Made by a program: the position numbers and the translations under genes | The notes under the pieces: model-generated | Seen by the model: the letters and a program-made list of their open reading frames with translations, nothing else | Told to the model about the DNA's origin: nothing | The model's database searches: none | Origin: Chaenocephalus aceratus | Lineage: Eukaryota; Chordata; Actinopteri; Perciformes; Channichthyidae | NCBI GenBank assembly: GCA_023974075.1 | Contig: CM043790.1 | Location: 18,305,883 to 18,369,882 of the forward strand | Reading direction: 5' to 3' | DNA length: 64,000 nucleotides | In this document: positions 33,678 to 45,300 of the stretch, piece after piece | Layout of the letters: each line of letters starts with the position of its first letter | Numbering within the stretch: position 1 is the first letter of the stretch

Positions 33678-36360
33678 CTATTGAAGTACAACAAAAACAA
33701 TCACGTGTTTCTCTGATTTTAGCCTCCTGACGGGGAACTTCCACTATGCACGTTAGCTGTAAAAACTAAACTTCCGCAAACTTTGAGCAGTAGGCTATCT
33801 GCAGTATCCAAGCGAGACGACAGGCCCCACCCACTCTGTGCGTCACGAACGACGATTAAAAGGGAAGGAAAGGCACTTGCATATTTAAACATTTTGAATA
33901 AAATATACCCTATTTGCTATTTTTCAAGGCAACTATTCTTTGGTTATGGAATATTGCACACATTTTGAAAAGATCAGGGGCCTCATTTATAAAGGGATAT
34001 ACGCTCAAAAAATGGCGTACGCCAGTTTCTACGCAATGTTTCCGATTTATAAAATACTAACTTGACGGGAAAATGTGCAGTCCTCCACGCAAACTCTAAC
34101 CCATGCGTACGCACTAAGCACAACAACGGGAGAGACGAGAAACTGCGACACCGTTGGCAGAAGGAAGAATTGAGAGACATAGCCTATGTGGAAATAATAC
34201 CATAAATAAAATGTTACCTCTCATTTATCATATATGAAGAATTCATTTTCACAAATTGATTAAAGCCAATCTTAAAATGATTAAACAAACGCCTGTTTGC
34301 GACTCCTCAGTGCACACAAAAACATAACTTGGAGAAATAAATACGGATATGTTATTGAAAACCACCTCGAATATGTTGTGTTAATGTTATGAAATGTTTT
34401 CTCATAAATGATGCGGTAAGCAGAAGGACAGAATTACGTCTAAACTGACGCCGTTTTGCATTTCAGGTTGTAGATACGAGCATGGTTTTATATACTAGCC
34501 TATCATGTTTAATCGTGTTTTATGCCGTTTGCCAAGACTTGATAAGTCGCTCGTAAAACACAGGAGGTATGGAAGCTAAGAACACCATATGTGGTAAATT
34601 GTACAGCTAATATAACACAACACATTAGTTGTATTTCCTATAACTGGTGGATATAGGGTTGCTGCGGGGGGGTTGAGACGCACAGGCTGCAGTGGAGACG
34701 CTGCGCACAGCCCATCGACAGCTGGAACACAAACCACCAAATACAAAAACATAATTCAGATCCAGTCGTCATGACTCCACACCGGGGGGGATTCCCCGTT
34801 CACTTCTTCACTTCTTCCAGTTTCTCATCAAGGGGGTGTCTCCTGTCCCCGGTACAAACACACTGCCTGAGGAAGGCTATGTGTATTTATTTTGTCATTA
34901 ACCTTTTTCGGGCCATTTATTTATTTATTTTGGTGACGATCCGACCTCCATGCTGCTACTCTGGTTCAAACTGTATCCACCAAACAATATGATTTATCTC
35001 GACCTCCCCAAAAAAAACAAAATCTGACACGGTGTGAGATGTCTTTTTTAGCTGTTCTGTCGTCATTTCCTGCGATCTTCTTCATGCAGTCAACCAAAAT
35101 GAATGAATGAATAGGAGTTTCTTTGACTATTTATAGGCAAATATGGGCGTTACGTGAAGCCCGCAAAAGCTGCACCGCATTTCGAGTCGGTTGTGATTCA
35201 TAAAGGGAAACCGGCGTAGGAAGTGCTGTACGCACTTTCCTCGCCGGTGCGCAATGTTTGGTGAATCGGAAAATGTCGGGACATTTCTGTACCTATTTTT
35301 TGGATTTCTACTACGTAAGCAACCTTCCCACGTGAATCCTACGCACGGCGTTATAGGCCCCTGAACCCTCACTTTTTTTAAACTACTTATTAGTTGTTAT
35401 ACCTTAAATGTATTATACATGAATCTAAATGAAAATCATAGCACTCTTGAATATCTGATTAATGTCACTATTCTTTAAGCTGTTTCTTTATTCAAACTGA
35501 AATTGTAAATATTATTCTAAATCAGTTCCTAATGTACACCTTTTCTCCTATAGCTGCATTCTCTACTCTAATATCTTAGCCTTTGAAAAAGGATTGAACC
35601 ATTTCCATTGAAACCTCCAGAAAGAATATAATAATCTTTAAACTAAAAAGAAAAATAAGACATTTCATTTAACAAATTTCATATATTAAAAAAAACAAAT
35701 TTCCACACAATAAATGGCAAAATAATATTTCATTGCTTTAACCTAAATTCATACAATTTTCTACAAATGACACTTGTAGTGGTACCCAAGTTCTGTATAT
35801 ATTACTAGGATTGTCGAGAAAACATTAACATAAAGCTAGACATTTAAATAAAACCCTTTAAGCAATCATTTCTCTAAACTTCCTTTAAAAGAGAAACACG
35901 CAACACATCAAGTGGTAAAGTGTGTTTCTGCATATTGTAATTACTTTACAATCATTTGTTTTGGAAAAGTATGCAACAATTTCTACTGAAAATAGCATTT
36001 TATCAACACCTGTATGTCATTGTTTGTCTACAAAATATCACACTCTTCCATATTTATAGTTCTCAGTTCCTTTTAAGAAATGTGAGACTGTTGACCATGT
36101 AAACCCGTCACTCAGTGGGGGCAATAAATAATAAAACAGGAAAAATAAGAGATCTTTGTCACAGGGTAATGCCTGAATGATTTGTGCATATTTTGTCTTT
36201 GACTAACAGTCTTCTCTTTTTCTCTGGGCCAATGCCACGTGTCGTTCCACAGTTTTTGTCCCACAGAGGCCGAGGTGGGCACAGTCACTGGGCCTCATGG
36301 CAGACCTCTCACGGGACACAGCTTTTTAGTTTATCATTAATCTCAATGAAAATAGGGGCT
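33678..36360. other. UEVLD promoter and SPTY2D1 3' region
   Basis: Bases 33678-33860 are the UEVLD 5' end; the start of transcription is not placed. A DNA transposon fills 33975-35363. Bases 35364-36360 are AT-rich and probably the SPTY2D1 3' UTR, with a possible minus-strand polyadenylation signal at 35487-35492. No other gene is seen. Confidence 0.55.
33975..35363. mobile_element. Non-autonomous DNA transposon with CAGGGGCCT ends
   Basis: It begins CAGGGGCCTCATTTATAAAG and ends with the inverted GGCCCCTG. CGTACGC-type subterminal motifs are frequent near both ends (ATGGCGTACGCC, GTACGCACTTTCC). No transposase and no clear target duplication. The layout matches a common fish element. Confidence 0.65.
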
Positions 36361-39300
36361 TCAGTTTTTTTTCCTCTTGGCAGTTTGCCTTTTCAGCTCT
36401 TGTAGTTCTCTTTCCTCCTCCTCCTGATCTTCCCTCACGGCCATTCGCAGGCTAAAGTAGCAGAGGGACACAGAAGAAAAATCACATTATATAAAAGATG
36501 GTAAATACTACATCTGTATATTTGAGGACTGGGAGTTTTATTTTCGTCTTACGTCCTGGCCTCCTCTTTCTGCATATCTTTCCAGCTGCTTTCCATGAAT
36601 TTAAGTGCATAGTCACTCTCGTCCGCCTTGTATCTGATGAGGTAAAAAGCAAAGAAGTGATGTCATAAAGAACTTACTATACATGGAAAGTACTTGTAAA
36701 CTGTGTATATTAAGTCAACACTTACTTGTTTTTATCATATCCAAAGATTTCCCTAATATGCCTGGAAATGTCTTGTTCTTCTTCTCCCTCGTCAATAAAA
36801 TCCTCCATTTCTGAGTCATACTCGTCCTCGTCATCCTCGTATTTCCTCTTGTATGCAGAGGTGATTGGCGGTAACCTTTGGACTGGAGAAAACATACAGA
36901 AAATAACTTTCAATATTGATACTTGGGCAGTTGCTGAACGTGAAAATCCACATACTGTATGAAGGGGAGATTTGGCCATGCTCGGGACGGGAGCTAGGAA
37001 ATGCCTAAACTACCCAGCTTGTGATTGGATTATGACTAAGGTTACAAAAGTCAATATTATGGTACAAGGTTGAGGACATTGAAATAAGATTTTGTTTATC
37101 TGTGTTGGAAAGATAGCTGCTCTGTGACCCCGGAATAACGACAAAGGCTGCTGATTGTTGCTGACACACTTCATTCAGTTTGGCAAACAAACCCCTTGCC
37201 CTGTCAAACTGACCACCGTACTTCAGGCTGCAAAATGTCAGAGGTTGTTTGTAATTTATTTTAATTTAACCTTTATTCAACCAGATAAAAAGCATTGAGA
37301 TACAATCTCATTTACAATGCTGACCTGGCCAAGAAGGCAGCAACGTTACACATTTTTACACATAACACAGACATAAAATACAGAGAACACAACTAAGTAA
37401 ACAAAACAAAAAGCAGTCACTACATTGTGCACATTTTGGACAGTAAGAAAGGTACTACTTATTACTGCAAGAGCAGCTGGTGGTAAGGACCTTAGGCCCC
37501 GGCCACACGAGGACGAAAACGGTCGTTTGCGTTACTGTCATATAGACCGTTCGGCCACACGAGGACGACCGAATACGGCACTCAACGACTGCGGAAACGA
37601 TAACGGGTCCCAAGGTGTATAGAACGGCATACGCAACGCTCTAGGGGGTCCAACGGCTCCGTGTGTACGCCCTATACGATCATTTTGTGATAATGATGAG
37701 GCAATAGCCCCGCCTCTCCCCACCTCTGCTGCTCACCCCCGGGTCAAAGTAAAACTGCACACTGAATTCAGATTATTTATCTTTCTCTCGATATGGACAT
37801 AAACGCGAGTGAAGTCTAATCTGACAGGACGGAGACACCTCTCAAACTACCTAAACTAGTTATAAATATGTTTATTTTTACTGTCGGGGGTCACTCATTA
37901 CTAGGGTTGGGTATCGTTTGAATTTCCACGATTCCGATTCCGATTCTACTTTTCGATTCCGGTTCTTAACGGTTCTCGATTCCGATTCTTTGAGGGGCAG
38001 GGTAAAAAAATGATACATGCTTCTTCCACCAAAAAAATTACATTTATTCGAGAAACTTTTACACAGGTTAGTTTAAAGTAATATTCACATTAATCAGTCT
38101 GTTTATATTCACTGCTATGTAACTTTAACCTGAGAACCACTGAAGCTACAACAGTGCAACAGTCCAACTTTTAAAAACAGTTCTTGTTGAGAAAAACAAG
38201 CATATCTGCCTTCTCAGGCATACCGGGAAGAAATGTTTGAACATTTTGAAGTAAAATGCTTCAATCTGGTGCACACGCAGAATTACTAGAGACTAGATCT
38301 AGGGGGTACAACTCTAAACACCCATATGAAAAAGATCGGTTTACATTTTAATAATTAAATAACAAATAGCCTACATGTAACGCATTTTATTTTTGTTGTT
38401 CATTCATATCTTATTTTACTATTTTATTTATGCATATTTTTTATCTCTCCGGTTTTAAAACGATATGTCTGGTTTACTGTCCTATAGTATACATTGGAAT
38501 GATTTCAAACCTGTTTTATCCCAATAATTATAAAAGAGTGCCTTGGAAATATGTGTTTACATAAATTGTGATCAAAACGTTTGAGACCCACTGAGATAAC
38601 TTAGACTAAAGTGAACTATCTAAATACTCAGAGTCCTTTACCTCACTGAGCTGTAGTTATCAGCCTCTCAGTCTGACTGGAGAGGACTCTCCCTCCACAT
38701 CATTGTAGAAACATCTTATTTTTCCGTTAGAGCAGCTAGCACCAGATGCTAATAACAACAGCGCCCTCCCTTTCTCCCTAGCTCACTCGCACTTTGGCTG
38801 TGAGCTGCGGTTGCCAGATAAGCCAACATCCCCCATTTTCATCACTTGCAGCGCCCATCGTACAGGGCAAATGAAAAGTGTAACCGGGATGAAAAGGGTG
38901 TTACATTTACTTAATTATGAATGTTGTTACATCAAGGCCGAAAATTAGGATGAGCACCAATGGTCAAAAAAAAAAAAATTCTCCCAGAGCTGTCAGCGCA
39001 GCGCCTCCACAGATCTGGCGCCCCAGGCGAACATTTATAATGCCAGTGCGACGGGCCGGCCCTGGTCTCAGGTTACACTGTAGTAAATGTAGATACAACG
39101 CTACATTTCCCGCCCCGCTGCAGTCATGCAGTAGGCTACGGAGAGCGGCGAGAAACATTTCCTCAGGAATCGAAAAGCGGAACCGAAATTCACATTTCTA
39201 AATGATGCCGTTGGAATCGAAATGTTGGAACCGGTTCCGAACCGGAACCGGTTCTCGGTACCCAACCCTACTCATTACTGGATCAGCTGCTGCATGAGAC

Positions 39301-42300
39301 AGACACTGACGCTGTCCGAAGAGAGGGAGGAAAAAGAGAGGCTCCATGTATTTTATTATTATATTATATAGAGTCGTTATTCATTTGTTTTAAAGCTCAA
39401 TAAATAACAAAGAAGACCTTTGACCGGCACTTTTATAATTTTGTCCGGAAGATTTCAACTTTAATACACGTTGACTGGCGAAAAACTCTGCCCGGTTCCC
39501 TCGGCCCCCACCGCGGAGAATAAACAGAAGGGCAACCATGACAACCATGCTTCTTCGCTGCTTTTGTGGAGGAAGTTACAGCGCCACGTACAGGCTCCCG
39601 CATATGTACTGCAGCTTCTCCAGCGGTTGGAGCTAAACGGAGCGGTCTCGTGTGGACAGACACTATTCGGTGAATATTGCGTGTGGACGGAAGCTTTTTT
39701 GCGATTGTGTTTGCGTTAATCCTATGCGTTTAGCCGTTTTCGTCCTGGTGTGGCCGGGGCCTAAGACAACTTCAATTTAAAACAGGCTATAGGGACAAGT
39801 GCTGTCAGTTTAAGGCGTGATTGAAGGTCATTCCAAGACCAAGGACCATAATGAAAAAGACTCCTTTTTCCAGCCTCAGTCTGCACAGCAGGTACCTGGA
39901 ACCGTATCCAGGCACTGGATCTGAGGTTGTAAGAGTCACAAACTGGAGCAAATATGTACAGTGGAAGCTTACCTAAAATGGCTTTATACATTAATAAAAA
40001 ACAATGCTGCATCCTACGCATACTAAGTGACGACCATCCATTTAGGCTATACAGTTTGCAATGATGAGTCCTATAGGGTGCATTTGATATATGCAGCATG
40101 ATAGAGTTGGTCAAGTTTGGCCAACACAGTGGGACAGGCAAATCTATAGATTGTATCACCGTAGTCAAGCTGGGACAGGAATAAGCCAGAGACCAACCTT
40201 TTATGGGAAGAAGTTAAAAAACAACATTTAAGTCTATAAAGGAAGCCAAGAGTGGCTCAACGGACAAACTCAACGGCGACGCCATCAAGGGTGTCAAGGG
40301 AAAGGCAAGAGGACGCTGACTTGGGAGCAAAGAGCATTGCTTTTCTTACTGTTCAATAGCAGTTTTGAATCAATAAGCGCATACTGCCGGGTGATAAAAT
40401 CAATTTTTAAATTGGAAATGGCCATATCCAGAGAAGGAGCACATGAGTATACAATAGTGTCATCAGCATACATATGATAGGTAGAAAATTGCATCCGATT
40501 ACAAATATTGTTATAGATGTTATTAATAACTGCATATCTATCAATCTATGTGTCCTTTGATGCCAATCTTATAATATTTTGTAATTCTAAAAACATTTTT
40601 AAATCACACGACCGCCCTTCAAGCCAATCAGAATCGAGCTGCCGCTACTGAGAGTGAAACTGAGTATCTGCTCAGCTTTTGGAGCAAGTGAGAGCTAGTG
40701 AATATTTCGCTCTGCAGCTGGATGAGAGCACGGATGTAGCAAATATTGTTGTTTATATATATGAATATAAATATGTTTATTGTTAATATTACTGTTGAAT
40801 ATTATATATAATATTCTTAAGGCATAAGTAGCTTTCAAAAATGCTAAAAATATATGTTAATTGTTCATATAGGCTACTGTTCAAAATTATATAATATTAT
40901 AAAGACATAAATCACTTTAAAAATGCTTTAAAAATATGTTTACTGTTGATATTACTGTTTAATATTGTGTTAAGAATGTTTATAACAGAACACACAATGA
41001 ATGTAATGAATGACAAACAAAAGATAAATACAAAAAATGTTTAGAAGAATAACAGATTATTAATTATCAATACAAATATATATTAAGAACATTTATTAAG
41101 TTGTATGATTAATTTGTCATATTTTCCATCATAATGTACTCATCATTTAAAAAAAAATTGCAACAGGGGGGTCCCCGCCAGAGAATAATGCTATATGGGG
41201 GTCCTTGGCATGGCAACGTTTGGGAACCCCTGGGTTAGATAACTTTGAAACCAGCAAATGGCGTTATGACCTAAACGAGACATCAACATAACATTAGACA
41301 GAATGTGGTGATCTACAGTGTCAAATGCTTTGGCTAGGTCAATAAACAATGCAACACAAACATATGTTTTATCCAAAGCAGCCTTAATATCGTCTAAGGC
41401 TTTCAGACTGGCAGTCACAGTACTGTGCTTTGATCTGAATCCAGATTGCATAGGGTTAAGGATGTTGTGTGAATTAAAAAAAATATTAAGCTGAGTAGAA
41501 ACTAGGGACTCAAGAATCTTTGATAACACAGAAAGATTTGAGATGGGTCAATAGTTATTCAAATCAGTGGGATCACCAGTTTTCAAGAGCGGCGATACAA
41601 GAGCTTGCTTCCACACAGCTGGCAGTGTGCGAGTGGACAGGGAGAGATTACAAATATCAGTAACTGGTTGAGCTATAATCTGAGCTGCAATTTTTCAAAA
41701 GAAAGGATCTCGGCCGTTAGGCCCGGCAGACTTTTTAGGATCAATTGAGTGCAAAACCTGTAAGACTTCAGAGACCTAGAAAGAAGCAAAATCAAAAAGA
41801 GGGGAGTTCATCTCTTGACTAGGGCTGTGAGTATGACCATGCAGTGTCATGACTTTGCTCATCAAAAATGTGACCAGCCTTTTTGAAGTGAGCATTAAAG
41901 ACATGAGACATATCATTTGTATCTGAAATAAAATAATCACTGACCTTCAGTTTTTGAGGGAAACTAGAAACCTTCTTGTTCTGAAGTGATTTAATTGTTT
42001 TCCAGAACTTAGAATGGTCATTAAAACAATCAGTGGTTAAGCTCAGATAGTAATCAGCTTTTTTAATAAGGGCTGAACATTTATTTCTGAGGACACCAAA
42101 AGAAGCCAGTCATCACTAGTGTTAGACTTTCTAGACCATTGCTTATTGCGATCATGAATTAAATCAGATAATTCTCTAGTAAACCATGGAGTGTTCCTAT
42201 TCTTAACTCTGAATTTTCTAAGGGGGGCATGTCTATTAATAATCGATAAAAAGTGATCAATAAAGAATTGGACCGCAACATCGACAGATGGAATTAACGC

Positions 42301-45300
42301 TATGAAGTGCCATTTAACCTCCGCCAGATCGTGTAGGAAAGTGTTTGAAGCAGCGCCTGAGCACAATAAGACCCTTGGCTTTGGGCAACTTAGTGCTCCT
42401 AATGCAAGCAATAGTGCAATGGTCGCTAATATTATTAGGAAAAACACCAACAGACACATACTTATGAGCTGCATTTGTTAGAATGACATCTATAAGGGTA
42501 TCGTTATTGTTATGACATGCATTGTTTTTGCAATGTTCATCGTAGTGTATGGTTGTGTATATAGTGAAGGACATTTGTGTTGATATCAACATGAGCACAA
42601 TCAATCATTTCAAATTATGTACGCAGAGCGCGAAGTGATGGTTTTATTTTCTGATTGTATCAAGCCATTTCCTTAAAACTAAAAGCTGTGCCCAACAACA
42701 GGCTGGAGATGGATATGTTGCTCTTAACCAGAGCTTGAATAGACTGGCAGGTAGAAGGGGTTTTACTTTGATAACAAAAAGCCTGTTCTCAAGAAGTCAA
42801 GTGCAGTGTTTACCCAACCTGTACCACTGCTGTGATTTTAACACATTTGACCAAGCACTTTTGCCAGAGTCCACCATTGTCTTTAATTACATATTATGAT
42901 TCTTGCAGTAACCTAAAAGGAACTTTAGTTTCAGCAATAGGCGCTTTCACACCGCAGTACTTTTCCCACAAAGGTCCATCAGAACTTAGTTCATGAGAAC
43001 TCTTTAGTTCTCATGAACTAAGTACAGATCGCCTTCACACCGGAATAAGTGCCTGGGGGAGGATTAGGCAAATGAAGCCGCTGAAGTCACTTCTTCTTCT
43101 TCTTCTGCTTTGGGTTTACTGGCAGGCCGCAAACAACTTCACGGCGTATACTGCCACCCGAAGTCCCCGGCCGGAAGTCCCCGGAGTAGAAGCTGCTACT
43201 GAAGCCTTCCGAGTAAATCGCCAGAACCTCCTCATCTCCACCGCTCCCATGTTTTCTTTTGTGTTGCCATAAGTTAGTCTCTCTGCGTTTCTGCGCTGGG
43301 CTAATGCTAATAATGCTAATGCGAGGATAATAAAATGGCAGCTTCACAAAACTTTTTGGGAGTTTTACGGGGGTGGTTTGCATTCCGCCCAGCCAATCAG
43401 ACATAGGAACATTTTCAGGGCTCGAACTTAAGGGCGTCCCGTCGTCGAAAAAAATAGGGTCGGGGAGGATACAAAAAAAATGTGGGACGAATTTGGGACG
43501 AGAGTTAAAATAAAAATACCCTGCTAACTCTACTACGACAACATAAACACACACGCACAAAACATTTAGCAACCCGCGAAATACACACACACAGAGTACG
43601 TATACCGACAGCCAGCGGCACAGCTGCCCGCAAATTCCTGGCCCGCGAATAATGAGAACTCTCCATCGCATTCAGTCCTTAGCAATATGCTGCGCCTCTC
43701 CCCATGTAGGGATGGGTCCCGAGCCCCGGTATCAAACGGGCCCCAAGCCGGAATTATTAAAGAACGTGGTACCGTTAAGCTCCGACGTTATGGTACTGGA
43801 GACATTTAAAACATATACGTCTTGTGTATTATTGCTACATAAACATTATATCGCAGTTTTAGTTTCGCCAACTCAGTTTCTAATATGCAATAAGACCAAT
43901 CCAGACGAGAGATCTCTCTCTCCCGTCTGTGTGCGAGGGGGCGGGACAGTTTGTAAAGGTCTCCTGACTGTGTTACAGACTGTCATCCTGGTTAATGGTT
44001 ACTCTGGGTTATGTCTTCTGTCTTCAGGACAGAGTGTTGGATTTTTTTGTTAATTGGATGGGACTTGATTGGATTCAATATTAGATTAACTTTCTCGTTT
44101 GTGTTTTTTTTTTTAATATATTTGGCCTTTGTTTCTGTGTTTGACTGATTTCCTCAAATAAAAAGGTTGGTGAATTATCATCTAGATTTGTATGATGTTT
44201 TATTTATGTTAAAGGTCACTTTGAATGATTTTAACTAATGATAATGTAGAAAAACTAAATATTTTAAATTCTGGATGGTCCACATTAATTTCGGGACGGC
44301 TTAGATTGTATTTCGGGACGGTTCCGGGAGGATGGTGAAAAAAGTTAGTCGAGAGCCCTGAACCTTTTTCTCCCACGAAAGTACCTGCTCTCTAGCAGGA
44401 ACGGAAAAGGGAGTAAACAGTTTCTCATGAACTAATTTTGTTCCGGCTCTTTTTGGTGTGAACGCGACATTTCGGAACTATATCGGAACTATATCGGAAC
44501 TATATCGGAACTAAAGTGGGAAAAGTACTGCGGTGTGAACGCGCCTAATACTACTATATATCTTTATCCTTCATAGTACCTTTTTCTCTGCACATTTTTA
44601 TACTGTTGTCCGTGTATTCCTTAGGTGACAAGTCCAGTTTTTGGCTAATTTAATATATTACTATTTGCCATTTTTTTCAATCTTGCATTTTGTTTAATTA
44701 GCATCGATAGTTTCTTATACACAAATGTTGCACTGCTTGGAAGTTTGAAGCATCCACATTGTACTACGCATGTGTGACATGTGACAAAAGAAATCTCTTG
44801 AATACCATTATCTTCCCTCAGATTATTACCTGGTGGTCTGTTCACCCCGGGTCTCTGTTGCATGCCTGGTCTCTGTTGCATCCCGGGTCCCTGTTGCATC
44901 CCTGGTCTCTGCTGGATGCCTGGTCTCTGCTGGATGCCGGGTCTCTGCTGCATCCCTGGTCTCTGCTGCATCCCGGGTCCCTGCTGCATGCCGGGTCTCT
45001 GCTGCATGCCTGGTCTCTGCTGCATGCCTGGTTGAGGAGGGACTCCTGGTTTGGGCCCACCAAAATTCTTGGATGAAATGGTCTCGGACACCACAGTGCA
45101 TGTGGATTTTCCAGGACCAGATCCAACGCTGCCCGAGGGCCGTCCAGATACTGGTCCTCCACTGCCAGGCCGAGCAGGCCCCGTCCCTGGCGGTCGGGGT
45201 CCACCTCCTCTAGGGGGACCATTTGGGCCACTCCCACCAGGCCTGGCCTGTGGGACACCAAGAGCTTTTGCATGGAATGTGCCTCCAGGCCTTGACTGGG

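Larger units (their letters stand above)
37255..42935 (-). mobile_element. Degenerate LINE in SPTY2D1 intron 3
   Basis: Pieces of one reverse-transcriptase element lie in order on the minus strand. The endonuclease/linker end is at 42604-42043. RT N-terminal blocks are at 41529-41240 (GFRSKHSTV, LFIDLAKAFDTVDHHIL). The YADD catalytic block is at 40494-40294, the C-terminal domain (GKRSLFHYGPWSWNDLQS) at 40168-39762, and a 3' UTR typical of this LINE type at 37494-37255 (AACCTTTATTCAACCAG). Frames are broken by stops, a deletion between the RT blocks, and two later insertions. It is an L2/Rex1/CR1-group element; the clade is unresolved. Same orientation as the host gene. Confidence 0.75.

Noticed and set aside
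43087..43671. 194-codon minus-strand ORF
   Set aside because: It spans the junction of two nested transposons, is low in complexity at both ends, and matches no transposase. It is chance openness.
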